Assembly: GCA_964495075.1 (NCBI GenBank)
Contig: CAZBUJ010000023.1
Coordinates: forward strand, 3,140-67,139
DNA length: 64,000 bases
Direction of reading: 5' to 3'
From: JAFGJQ01 sp964495075
GTDB taxonomy: Bacteria > Planctomycetota > Phycisphaerae > UBA1845
Shown here: piece by piece, positions 1 to 6,943 of the stretch
Layout of the letters: each line of letters begins with the position of its first letter
Position numbering within the stretch: position 1 is the first letter of the stretch
Notes under the pieces: model-generated
Told to the model about the DNA's origin: nothing
What the model saw: the letters and a program-made list of their open reading frames with translations, nothing else
Databases searched by the model: none
Made by a program: the position numbers and the translations under genes

Positions 1-69
1 GGGTGCAATCGCGTCAAGTTCTTCGCGCCACCCATCGCAAGACTCGGGCACACGCTGACGGTGGACTAG
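1..69 (+). CDS. C-terminal end of an unidentified gene (partial)
   Basis: Frame 1 reads 22 codons without a stop and closes with TAG at 67-69. The residues (ending LGHTLTVD) look like ordinary protein, but the piece is too short to identify. The gene would converge on kdsA. The AT-rich heptamer repeat starts two bases after this stop, the same placement seen after several real genes in the window, which mildly supports the stop being genuine. Confidence 0.3.
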   Translation, partial: GCNRVKFFAPPIARLGHTLTVD

Positions 70-70
70 G

Positions 71-110
71 TAATTACTAATTACCAATTACTAATTACGA
101 ATGAGGCGTC
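71..110 (+). repeat. AT-rich heptamer repeat, copy 1 (forward)
   Basis: Four consecutive 7-base units of the form NAATTAC (71-98) are followed by GAATGAG and then GCGTC. The right edge AATGAGGCGTC is identical to that of the copy at 27853-27892, and AATGAGGCG is shared with the reverse copy at 3223-3253. It lies directly after a probable stop codon and stands out in a GC-rich background. Confidence 0.85.
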
Positions 111-364
111 GCGGGCGGACAACTACTGGCATGGCGCGCGTCTTACCAGTGATTGTTATTCGTTCGTGAGAATGTCACCACACCCCACGTGGATCATGAT
201 ACGCACGCGCGCCGGAGAAAACCGCACGCACCCGAACAAACCGGACGCCCAATACGCCTCTTGAGTAATTATTGACCTTTGAATGGACAAAGCAACGCTG
301 CCAGGGCGTCCGGACCCGCCTGGAAGGGTCCTTTCGGGGTTCTACCTGTTGCTTTGGCCATTCA
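111..364. other. Spacer between an inverted pair of heptamer repeats
   Basis: About 250 bases between the forward copy at 71-110 and the reverse copy at 365-390. I see no convincing gene here: a minus-strand frame at 175-372 runs through the reverse repeat and has no ribosome site. The two convergent genes end at either side. It may be a non-coding version of the repeat-bounded unit seen in the ATP synthase operon. Confidence 0.4.
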
Positions 365-390
365 ATCCTCAATAGTAATCAGTAATTCAA
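365..390 (-). repeat. AT-rich heptamer repeat, copy 2 (reverse, degenerate)
   Basis: On the minus strand this reads GAATTAC, TGATTAC, TATTGAG: two heptamer units and a degenerate end related to the AATGAG edge. It overlaps the kdsA stop codon at 387-389, so the repeat begins exactly where the coding sequence ends. Confidence 0.65.
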
Positions 391-1214
391 GCTTGCGTCG
401 CCGCTTCGTACACGCGCTTGCAGCGGCTCAGCATGCGCTCGAGATCGTCGAGCGGGTACACCGTCGCCGGGTCGGATCTTGCGTGCTCGGGGTCGTCGTG
501 GACCTCGAGGAACAGCGCGTTGGCGCCGGCGGCGAGGGCGGCGAGGGCCAGCGGTTCGACGAACTGTCGCGCCCCTCCGCTTCGCGTGCCGGCCCCCCCC
601 GGTTGCTGGCAACTATGGGTGGCGTCGAAGACGACCGGCGCGAACTTCCGCATCCGCGGGATGCAGGTCATGTCGTTGACCAGCCGGTTGTAGCCGAAGA
701 ACGTGCCACGGTCGGTCAGCAACACGTTGCGGTTGCCGGTGGAGGCGATCTTCCCCACCACGTTGCTCATCTCCTCCGGTGACATGAACTGGCCCTTCTT
801 CACGTTCACGCACCTGCCGGTCCGCCCGGCCGCCAGCAGCAGGTCGGTCTGTCGGCACAGAAACGCCGGCACTTGGAGGCAGTCGAGCACCTCGCCGGCC
901 GGGCCCGCCTGCTCCGGGGTGTGCACGTCGGACAGCACCGGGATGTTCAGCTCGCGGCGGACCTCGGCGAGGATGGGCAGGCCGTCGGCCAGACCCGGAC
1001 CGCGAAAGCTGTCCACGCTCGACCGGTTGGCCTTATCGTAACTGGCCTTGAAGATGAACGGGATGCCGAGCCGCCGGGCGATCCGGCCGATCGCGTCAGC
1101 CATCCGCAACGTGTGATCGCGGGTCTCGATCACGCACGGGCCCGCGATCAGGGCCAGTGGCTGACCGCCGCCGATCCCGATGTCCGCGAGTTGGGTTGTG
1201 TTGATCGTGTTCAT
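387..1214 (-). CDS. kdsA: 3-deoxy-8-phosphooctulonate synthase
   Basis: Condenses phosphoenolpyruvate with arabinose 5-phosphate to make KDO 8-phosphate, the committed step to the inner-core sugar of lipopolysaccharide; cytoplasmic. The 275 residues match the family length. GPCVIE at 25-30, KANRSS at 61-66, KKGQF at 139-143 and FDATHS near 196 are the expected substrate-binding motifs of the TIM barrel. The cysteine in IAGPC (Cys27) is, by family knowledge, the mark of the metal-dependent class; the metal-free class has Asn there. It supports an outer membrane with LPS-like lipid. The ATG at 1214 has no clear ribosome site, so the start is the best in-frame choice rather than proven. The gene stands alone, 356 bases downstream of uvrC on the same strand. 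Confidence 0.95.
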   Translation of the reverse strand: MNTINTTQLADIGIGGGQPLALIAGPCVIETRDHTLRMADAIGRIARRLGIPFIFKASYDKANRSSVDSFRGPGLADGLPILAEVRRELNIPVLSDVHTPEQAGPAGEVLDCLQVPAFLCRQTDLLLAAGRTGRCVNVKKGQFMSPEEMSNVVGKIASTGNRNVLLTDRGTFFGYNRLVNDMTCIPRMRKFAPVVFDATHSCQQPGGAGTRSGGARQFVEPLALAALAAGANALFLEVHDDPEHARSDPATVYPLDDLERMLSRCKRVYEAATQA

Positions 1215-1570
1215 GGGCGAGCCGATGATTGGAACAAAACGCGGGTCGGGCTCGGCCCGACGCTGGGATCGCCGCCGGACGATCCACGCCGCACGTCAGC
1301 CGCAAGGTCGGGGAGGTCGAATGGCCATCACACGTATGCGACAAACCGTTCTTCGTACCGCTTCCGCCGCCTCCAGAGGCGGGCGGAGCCCGACCTACCT
1401 CCTGTCGCACGACGATGCTGCCCGTTGTTCGTAACCGCGTCGCCGCCGCGGTGCAAGCAACTACCCCGGAAACGGTACGCCGTGGGCAACGCTTCGTCAA
1501 ACGGCGCACCGCGATGCCTGCGGTACTACCACCCGACCGCTTCGCCGTGTTGTAGTCTGGGGGAACGACG
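1215..1570. other. Intergenic region without a supported gene
   Basis: Between the uvrC stop and the kdsA start, both on the minus strand. Open frames exist on both strands but are arginine-rich and lack ribosome sites, as expected by chance in GC-rich DNA. A short perfect stem with a two-base loop (CCGCCTC/GAGGCGG near 1370) is present. It has no T-run, so I do not call it a terminator. The kdsA promoter should lie here, but I see no convincing one. Confidence 0.5.
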
Positions 1571-3049
1571 TCAGCCGAACAGGCCTTCGTCGGACGACGC
1601 GGGTGGCATGTCTGAATCACTGCTCTGCCGGGTTCGCCTGGCGGACGTCTTTTTCTTGCGGGCTTTCTTCGCCAGCGGCGGGCGGCGGCCCTGGGCGACC
1701 TCCTCTTCGAACGTGCGCTTGCGGCGCAGGATGTGGTGATAGTGCTGGGCGAACCGGTGAGCCTCGTCCCGGACCTGTTGCAGCAGCCGCAGGGCCTCGT
1801 TGTTGCGGGCCAGCCGCACCGGGGCCGACCGAGCCTGCACGAAGACCTCCTCCTCCCGCTTGGCCAGCGAGATGACCATCGGCGGGCGGATATCCATGTC
1901 GGCGAAGGCCTCCATGGCCGCGTGCAGTTGGCCCAATCCGCCGTCGATCAGGATCACGTCGGGGTAGAGCTCCTCGCCGGAGGCCGCGTAACGGTAGCGC
2001 CGGCCCACCACCTCGCGGATCATCGCGTAGTCGTCCTGCCCTTCGACGCTGCGGATGCGGAACCGCTTGTAGCCCGGCTTGAACGGCTTGCCGTCCACGA
2101 AGCAGACCAGCGAGCCGACCGACTCGTCGCCTTGCAGGTTGGCGATGTCGATGCCCTCGAGAGTCCGCGGCGGATCTTCCAGGCCGAGCAATTCCCCGAG
2201 CTTTCGCAGCCCTTCCGCCGGATCGACGAAGAACACCTCCGGCTGCACGTGGGTGCCGGGCGTGCCGGACAGCGAGAGCGACTGGATCGCCTTGATGCGG
2301 TCGCGGACGACGGCCGCGTCTTCGAACCGCAGTTCGGCAGCGGCCTGCTCCATCTCCGTCTGCATCTGCCGGAGCACAACCGAGCGCTTGGACGCCATGA
2401 ACCGTTTCAACCGGTCGATGTCCTTGCGGTACGCGTCGCGGCCGATGCGGTCGGCGCAGGGGGCGGTACAGCGTTTGATCGAGTGGAGCAGGCAGGGGCG
2501 GAAAAACCGCCGGCTCGGGTCGTCGGCCCGGATGTCGAGTTCGCAGGTTCGGAACCGGAAGACCTTTTGCAGGGCGTTGAGGGCCTCGCGGACGGCGTAG
2601 GCGCTGACGAAGGGGCCGTAGAGCTTGGAGCCGCGGGCCCGCGGCTTGCGGGTGACGAAGACACCGGGGAAGTCCTCGCTGGTGGTGATTTCGATGTACG
2701 GGAAGGTCTTGTCGTCGCGGAGCTGGGCGTTGAACGGCGGCTGGATGTCCTTGATGAGGCGGCTCTCCTGGAGGAGGGCGTCGACCTCGGTCTCCGCGTC
2801 GAGGAAGTCGATGTCCTGAACGAGCGTCACCATGCGGGCGATTTCCGGCCCGCGGGTGTTGAGCAGGTCGGCCGAGTCCTGGAAGTAACTGCTGACCCGT
2901 GCCCGAAGGTCCTTGGCCTTGCCGACATAGAGCACGCGGCCGGAGCTGTCCTTCATTAGATAGACGCCCGGCGCCTTGGGGAAGTTGGCGATCCGCTCGC
3001 GCAGCCGCAGCACGCGCCGATCGGCGTTGACCGACGCACTCTCCGCCAT
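1571..3049 (-). CDS. uvrC: UvrABC excinuclease subunit C, lacking the C-terminal HhH domain
   Basis: Makes the two incisions around a DNA lesion in nucleotide excision repair. From the ATG at 3049 the protein has 492 residues. The N-terminal GIY-YIG nuclease is seen as GVYLM (28-32) and YVGKA (41-45). A UVR helix pair (ELRFEDAAVVRDRI) sits in the middle, and the RNase H-like second nuclease carries LIDGGLGQL and the DEAHRFA histidine. It then ends in a basic, low-complexity tail (KKARKKKTSARR) where family members normally carry the tandem helix-hairpin-helix domain; typical UvrC has about 600 residues. An upstream in-frame GTG at 3106 is possible, but the extra residues do not resemble UvrC. 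The gene is divergent from the GbsR-type regulator. Confidence 0.93.
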   Translation of the reverse strand: MAESASVNADRRVLRLRERIANFPKAPGVYLMKDSSGRVLYVGKAKDLRARVSSYFQDSADLLNTRGPEIARMVTLVQDIDFLDAETEVDALLQESRLIKDIQPPFNAQLRDDKTFPYIEITTSEDFPGVFVTRKPRARGSKLYGPFVSAYAVREALNALQKVFRFRTCELDIRADDPSRRFFRPCLLHSIKRCTAPCADRIGRDAYRKDIDRLKRFMASKRSVVLRQMQTEMEQAAAELRFEDAAVVRDRIKAIQSLSLSGTPGTHVQPEVFFVDPAEGLRKLGELLGLEDPPRTLEGIDIANLQGDESVGSLVCFVDGKPFKPGYKRFRIRSVEGQDDYAMIREVVGRRYRYAASGEELYPDVILIDGGLGQLHAAMEAFADMDIRPPMVISLAKREEEVFVQARSAPVRLARNNEALRLLQQVRDEAHRFAQHYHHILRRKRTFEEEVAQGRRPPLAKKARKKKTSARRTRQSSDSDMPPASSDEGLFG

Positions 3050-3222
3050 ACCCGGCGGTGTCTCCGGCGTCGCATCACTCCTGGGTACCGGTTCGTGGGC
3101 CTTCACGCAGGTTATTCTACGCGCGATCCGCCAAACGGACAGCCACCGACTCCAACCGAAAAGCACGGCGCCCGGTCCTCCGCGCCGCACAGCGTGGCGC
3201 GGCGCCGCCCCCAGCCGGGCCG

Positions 3223-3253
3223 GCGCCTCATTCGTAAATTCGTGATTCGCAAT
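3223..3253 (-). repeat. AT-rich heptamer repeat, copy 3 (reverse)
   Basis: On the minus strand this reads a degenerate run (GAATCAC, GAATTTAC) followed by GAATGAGGCGCC. The AATGAGGCG edge matches the copies at 71 and 27853. It lies between the divergent uvrC and GbsR-type genes, so here it is not behind a stop codon. Confidence 0.6.
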
Positions 3254-3268
3254 ACCCTCCCGCCCCGC

Positions 3269-3296
3269 TACAATAGTTTCAATTCAGATTGAAACT
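3269..3296 (+). promoter_or_regulatory. Palindromic operator with overlapping -10 element, upstream of the GbsR-type gene
   Basis: A perfect 9-base inverted repeat, AGTTTCAAT (3275-3283) and ATTGAAACT (3288-3296), is separated by four bases. A TACAAT -10-like hexamer at 3269-3274 abuts the left arm. The palindrome ends 14 bases before the GTG start, so it would cover the transcription start. This is the position expected for autorepression by the winged-helix regulator directly downstream, and it also lies in the uvrC divergent region. The palindrome is seen directly; its role is inferred. Confidence 0.7.
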
Positions 3297-3310
3297 TCCG
3301 GAGCGCTACC

Positions 3311-3856
3311 GTGCCCCCCTCCCGTTACCGCCAATCCCGAGAGCTTTTCGTCCGCCGCTGGGGCGAAATGGGCGCGACCTGGGGCATCAGCCGGACAATG
3401 GCCGAGATTCACGCCCTGCTCTTCACGGCCACCGAGCCGCTGTGCACCGACGACGTGATGGAGGCGTTGAACATCTCGCGGGGTAACGCGAGCATGAACC
3501 TCCGGCATTTGCTGAACTGGGGGCTGATCCACCGGGTGCATTCCCGCGGCGACCGCAAAATCTACTTCGAAGCGGAGCACGATGTCTGGCAGATGTTCCG
3601 GATCATCAGCCGGGAGCGGCAGCGGCGGGAGGTCGAGCCGATCCTCGAGACGATCGAGCGCTGCCAGTCGATGGTGGGCAAGCCATCGCACCTGCTCGAA
3701 CCGGACGAGCGGGAGCAGGCCCGGACCTTCGCCCACCGGTTGGCGGAGATGAACGAGTTCCTGCGGATCACGAACACGGCGTCGGACTTGCTGTCGAAGG
3801 CGGGCAAGGGGGGGATTCGGAGGGTGTTGAAGTTGCTCACGAAGGCGATCGGGTGA
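3311..3856 (+). CDS. GbsR/MarR-type winged-helix transcriptional regulator
   Basis: A 181-residue DNA-binding regulator of the GbsR group, proteins known elsewhere to control osmoprotectant uptake and synthesis. The winged helix spans about residues 20-90: a helix-turn-helix around DDVMEALNISRGNASMNLR, then a wing ending in RGDRKIYFEAE. A helical C-terminal half is typical of dimer-forming members. The GTG start at 3311 is preceded by CGGAG at 3299-3303 with good spacing. A perfect palindrome directly upstream is the likely autoregulatory site. No glycine-betaine transport or synthesis gene is nearby, so the regulon cannot be read from context. It converges on cmk. Confidence 0.85.
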   Translation: MPPSRYRQSRELFVRRWGEMGATWGISRTMAEIHALLFTATEPLCTDDVMEALNISRGNASMNLRHLLNWGLIHRVHSRGDRKIYFEAEHDVWQMFRIISRERQRREVEPILETIERCQSMVGKPSHLLEPDEREQARTFAHRLAEMNEFLRITNTASDLLSKAGKGGIRRVLKLLTKAIG

Positions 3857-3949
3857 GAGTCACCGACTGCCAATGACGGCGTTTATAGACCTTGGAAGAG
3901 GTTCCGTCGGCCGTTCCGGGCGTGCTCGCTCGGTTCCGCGCCCGCCCGG

Positions 3950-4660
3950 TCACCGGCGGTCCGCCGCGCCGGCGGCACCACCCCCACCGCCGCCCGCCCG
4001 GTTGGCGATCTGATTAATATGCTCGACCAGCCGGTCGACGACCTCGGAAATGGTCATTGCCGTCGTGTCGATCCGGATCGCCGCACCGGGTTCGTGGAGG
4101 GCGGCCCACTGGCGGGCGTCGTTGGCGTCGCGGGCGGCGAGGTTTTCGCGGACGAAGTCGAGATCGACGTCCTCGCCGTCGGCCAGCATTTCGGCGTGAC
4201 GGCGCTCCGCCCGCTTGTGCAGGGACGCTTCCATCACGAACTTCGCGTCGGCGTGGGGAAAGACCACGGTGCCCTGGTCACGGCCCTCGGTGACCAGCGA
4301 GCCCAACTCGCGGCCGATCGCCTGCTGCTTGGCGACCATGAGGTCACGGATCGGCTGGTTCCGGGCCACCGGCGAGGTATGCTCGTTGACCCGCATCGAA
4401 CGGATGGCCTCGCTCACGTCGCGCCCGTCCGCCCGGACGCGACAGTGCGTCGGGCCGCAGTCCAGTTCCAGGTTGATGCGGCGGGCCACATCCAGCAATG
4501 CGTCCGGATCGTCAAAATCGACGCCTTGCTCGAGGGCCGCGTGGGCAACGGCCCGGTACATGGCCCCCGTGTCGAGATAAGGGATTTCCAGCCGGGCGGC
4601 CAGCTTGCGGGCAGCGGTGGATTTGCCGGATCCAGCGGAGCCGTCGATGGTGATGATCAT
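3950..4660 (-). CDS. cmk: Cytidylate kinase
   Basis: Phosphorylates CMP and dCMP to the diphosphates with ATP; cytoplasmic pyrimidine salvage and supply of CTP. The 236 residues start at the ATG at 4660 because the Walker A loop GSAGSGKS (7-14) and the family motif LDTGAMYRAVA follow at the usual distances; the longer upstream frame is proline-rich and not family-like. GRDQGTVVFPHADAKF and the lid segment with paired arginines are present. The C-terminus ends in a short glycine/alanine tail (about 220-236) that looks dispensable. It converges on the GbsR-type regulator and is divergent from the AIM24 gene. Confidence 0.95.
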   Translation of the reverse strand: MIITIDGSAGSGKSTAARKLAARLEIPYLDTGAMYRAVAHAALEQGVDFDDPDALLDVARRINLELDCGPTHCRVRADGRDVSEAIRSMRVNEHTSPVARNQPIRDLMVAKQQAIGRELGSLVTEGRDQGTVVFPHADAKFVMEASLHKRAERRHAEMLADGEDVDLDFVRENLAARDANDARQWAALHEPGAAIRIDTTAMTISEVVDRLVEHINQIANRAGGGGGGAAGAADRR

Positions 4661-4710
4661 GGCGGGATTATGACGCGCAGGCACGGGCGGCGGCAAGGCG
4701 ACGAATAGGC

Positions 4711-4737
4711 GAGTGCGAATCGCGAATGGCGAAAGGG
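4711..4737 (+). repeat. Degenerate GC-rich heptamer repeat
   Basis: GAATCGC (4717-4723), GAATGGC (4724-4730) and GAAAGGG form a short heptamer run in the cmk/AIM24 divergent gap. It resembles the minus-strand run GAATGAC/GAATGGC at 38166-38179 and may be a decayed member of the NAATTAC family. Confidence 0.35.
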
Positions 4738-4785
4738 GGCGGGCGGACGGTCGTTGGATGGGGGCGTCCCTGGCGTGGATTGCAT

Positions 4786-4814
4786 TTGACCGCTTTGGCG
4801 GGTTGGAGTATGGG
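4786..4814 (+). promoter_or_regulatory. Probable sigma-70 promoter of the AIM24/GYF gene
   Basis: TTGACC (4786-4791), a 17-base spacer and TATGGG (4809-4814). The -35 is close to consensus and the -10 is moderate. The start codon follows 31 bases later with its own ribosome site. Confidence 0.45.
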
Positions 4815-4845
4815 CTACTGAGCGGCGTCACTGGGAGGAACGACT

Positions 4846-5838
4846 ATGAGCGCAACCGATGGGTGGTACTACGTCAGGGGGACCGAAACGGTCGGGCCGT
4901 TGAGTCGGGAGGAGCTCGTCCGGCAGTTGCCGGGCGCGGGGGGGCTGGATGCGGTAGTATACGGCCCCAACACGGCCGATTGGACCAAGGCCCGGCATAT
5001 CGCCTCTCTGGCGACAGATCTGCAGGGATCGGCCGGGCCACCCCCGGCCCCATCGAGCCGCCGCCTGACCGCCGACGAGATCGACTACGAGATCTTCGGG
5101 GACGACATGCAGTTCGTGGAGATCACCCTGGATCCCGACGAGGTGGTCGTGGCCGAGGCCGGGGCCATGATGTATATGACCCGCGGAATCGAGATGCAGA
5201 CCGTCTTCGGCGATCCGTCCAAGCAGCAGGGGATGCTGGGAAAGCTGCTGGACGCCGGCCGCCGCATGATCACCGGCGAATCGCTCTTCTTGACCACGTT
5301 TGGGGCGACTGGGGTCCAGCGGGAGCAGGTGGCGTTCGCCGCCCCCTACCCCGGGAAGATCATTCCGGTCGACGTGGCGGAGGTGGGCGGCGAGATCCTC
5401 TGCCAGAAAGCGGCGTTTCTGTGTGCGGCCCGTGGGGTCCAGATCGGCATCGCGTTTCAAAAGCGGATTGGGGCCGGCCTGTTCGGCGGCGAGGGGTTCA
5501 TCCTCCAGCGGATCCAGGGGGACGGGTTTGCGTTCCTCCACGCGGGCGGGACGATCATCAGGAAAGAGCTGGCTCCCGGTGAGCGGCTGCGGCTCGACAC
5601 GGGCTGCCTGGTCGCCTTTCAGCCCTCCGTGTCCTACGACATCCAGTTGGCCGGCGGGATCAAAACCTCCCTGTTCGGCGGTGAAGGCCTGTTCCTCGCC
5701 ACCCTGACGGGCCCGGGCACGGTGTGGCTCCAGTCGCTGCCATTCGCCCGGCTGGCCGGCCGTATCGCCGGCACGTTTGCCAAGAAGAAGGGCGAGGGCT
5801 CGGTCCTGGGGGGCCTGGGCAACTTGTTCGAGGACTAG
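4846..5838 (+). CDS. GYF_2 domain plus AIM24/TIGR00266 family protein
   Basis: A 330-residue two-domain protein. Residues 1-60 form a GYF_2-type module (WYYVRGTETVGPLSREEL), common in planctomycete and other bacterial membrane-associated proteins and thought to bind proline-rich partners. Residues 75-300 match the AIM24/TIGR00266 beta-rich domain: VEITLDPDEVVVAEAGAMMY near the start, glycine-rich repeats such as GEGFILQRIQGDG, and KTSLFGGEGLFLATLTGPG near the end. The family function is not established. No signal peptide or membrane helix is seen. The ATG at 4846 has the strong ribosome site GGGAGGAA and a plausible promoter upstream. It is not coupled to the ABC exporter that follows 289 bases later. 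Confidence 0.88.
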   Translation: MSATDGWYYVRGTETVGPLSREELVRQLPGAGGLDAVVYGPNTADWTKARHIASLATDLQGSAGPPPAPSSRRLTADEIDYEIFGDDMQFVEITLDPDEVVVAEAGAMMYMTRGIEMQTVFGDPSKQQGMLGKLLDAGRRMITGESLFLTTFGATGVQREQVAFAAPYPGKIIPVDVAEVGGEILCQKAAFLCAARGVQIGIAFQKRIGAGLFGGEGFILQRIQGDGFAFLHAGGTIIRKELAPGERLRLDTGCLVAFQPSVSYDIQLAGGIKTSLFGGEGLFLATLTGPGTVWLQSLPFARLAGRIAGTFAKKKGEGSVLGGLGNLFED

Positions 5839-6127
5839 CGGCGGAACCTGGCGGGCGGGCGACGGGCGTTTTGTCCCGTTCGGCAGCGGCGGTTCATGGG
5901 GGCCGTTCATGACGGCCGTTGGCCGACCGCGCGAACCGAGAAAACCATGTCTGGCATGCCTGCGGGCGGCGCAATCTGCGCCGGGTACTCCTGTGGGTGT
6001 GGTACGGTTACGGGTGGGTGCTCCGGCTTGGTGAGTGCGGGTTTTCGGGGGTCGACGCCGCGGGCGGACCGGCCGCGGATTCGCCGGGCTGGACAGTGTT
6101 CAGGGCCGGATGCACACTACCCGGTCC

Positions 6128-6943
6128 ATGGACATGATCATCGCCGACAAGCTGGTCAAAGACTTCCCCACCCCGAACGGCAGCGTGAAGCGGGCGGTGA
6201 ACGAGTTGAGCTTTCGCGTGCGCGAAGGGCAGATGTACGGGCTGCTCGGCCCGAACGGGGCCGGCAAAACCACCACGCTGCGGATGCTGAGCGGCCTGAT
6301 GTCACCGACCGCCGGGCGCGCGATCATGGCGGGGTGCGACGTGTCGGACGACCCGATGGCGGTCAAGCGCAGCATCGGCTTCCTGACGGCCAACACGGGG
6401 TTGTACCAGCGGCTGTCGACGCGGGAGCTACTCACGTTCTTCGCGGAACTCCACGGCCTGAGCAACCATCACGCCCGGCAGCGGGTGAATCATCTACTCG
6501 ACTGGCTCGACATGCAGTCGTTCGCCGATCATCGGTGCGGCGGGCTGTCGACCGGGCAGAAGCAGCGCACCAATATCGCCCGGGCCCTGGTGGCGGATCC
6601 CCCGATTCTGATTCTGGATGAACCGACCCTCGGGCTCGACGTGCTGAGCAATCGGGTCATCCTGGACTTCATCGTTCGCGAGCGGGAGGTGGGCAAAACG
6701 GTGCTGCTGTCGACGCACTACCTTCACGAGGCGGAATCGATGTGCGACGTGGTCGGCCTGTTGCACAACGGCGCGCTGGTGGCGGAAGGCAGCGTGCCCG
6801 AACTCCTGGCCCAGACGCAGGAGGAACACCTGAACGACGCCTTCCTCAAGATCATCGGCGAATCCGAAACCGTATTGCCGCCTGAGCAATACGCGTCCGA
6901 ACCGGCACGGCAGGCGGGCGCCCCGGATTCCTTGGCGCCATGA
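6128..6943 (+). CDS. ABC exporter ATP-binding protein (NatA-like)
   Basis: ATPase subunit of an ABC-2 type exporter. In 271 residues it carries Walker A GPNGAGKTT (41-49), the Q-loop (FLTANTGLYQRL), the signature LSTGQKQR, Walker B ILILDEPT and the switch histidine in LLSTHYLHEAE. The C-terminal stretch past about 225 is typical of NatA/CcmA-like subunits. I chose ATG 6128; ATG 6134 is equally possible because neither has a clear ribosome site. The stop overlaps the start of the permease gene by four bases (ATGA), so the two are translationally coupled and form one transporter. Confidence 0.9.
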   Translation: MDMIIADKLVKDFPTPNGSVKRAVNELSFRVREGQMYGLLGPNGAGKTTTLRMLSGLMSPTAGRAIMAGCDVSDDPMAVKRSIGFLTANTGLYQRLSTRELLTFFAELHGLSNHHARQRVNHLLDWLDMQSFADHRCGGLSTGQKQRTNIARALVADPPILILDEPTLGLDVLSNRVILDFIVREREVGKTVLLSTHYLHEAESMCDVVGLLHNGALVAEGSVPELLAQTQEEHLNDAFLKIIGESETVLPPEQYASEPARQAGAPDSLAP

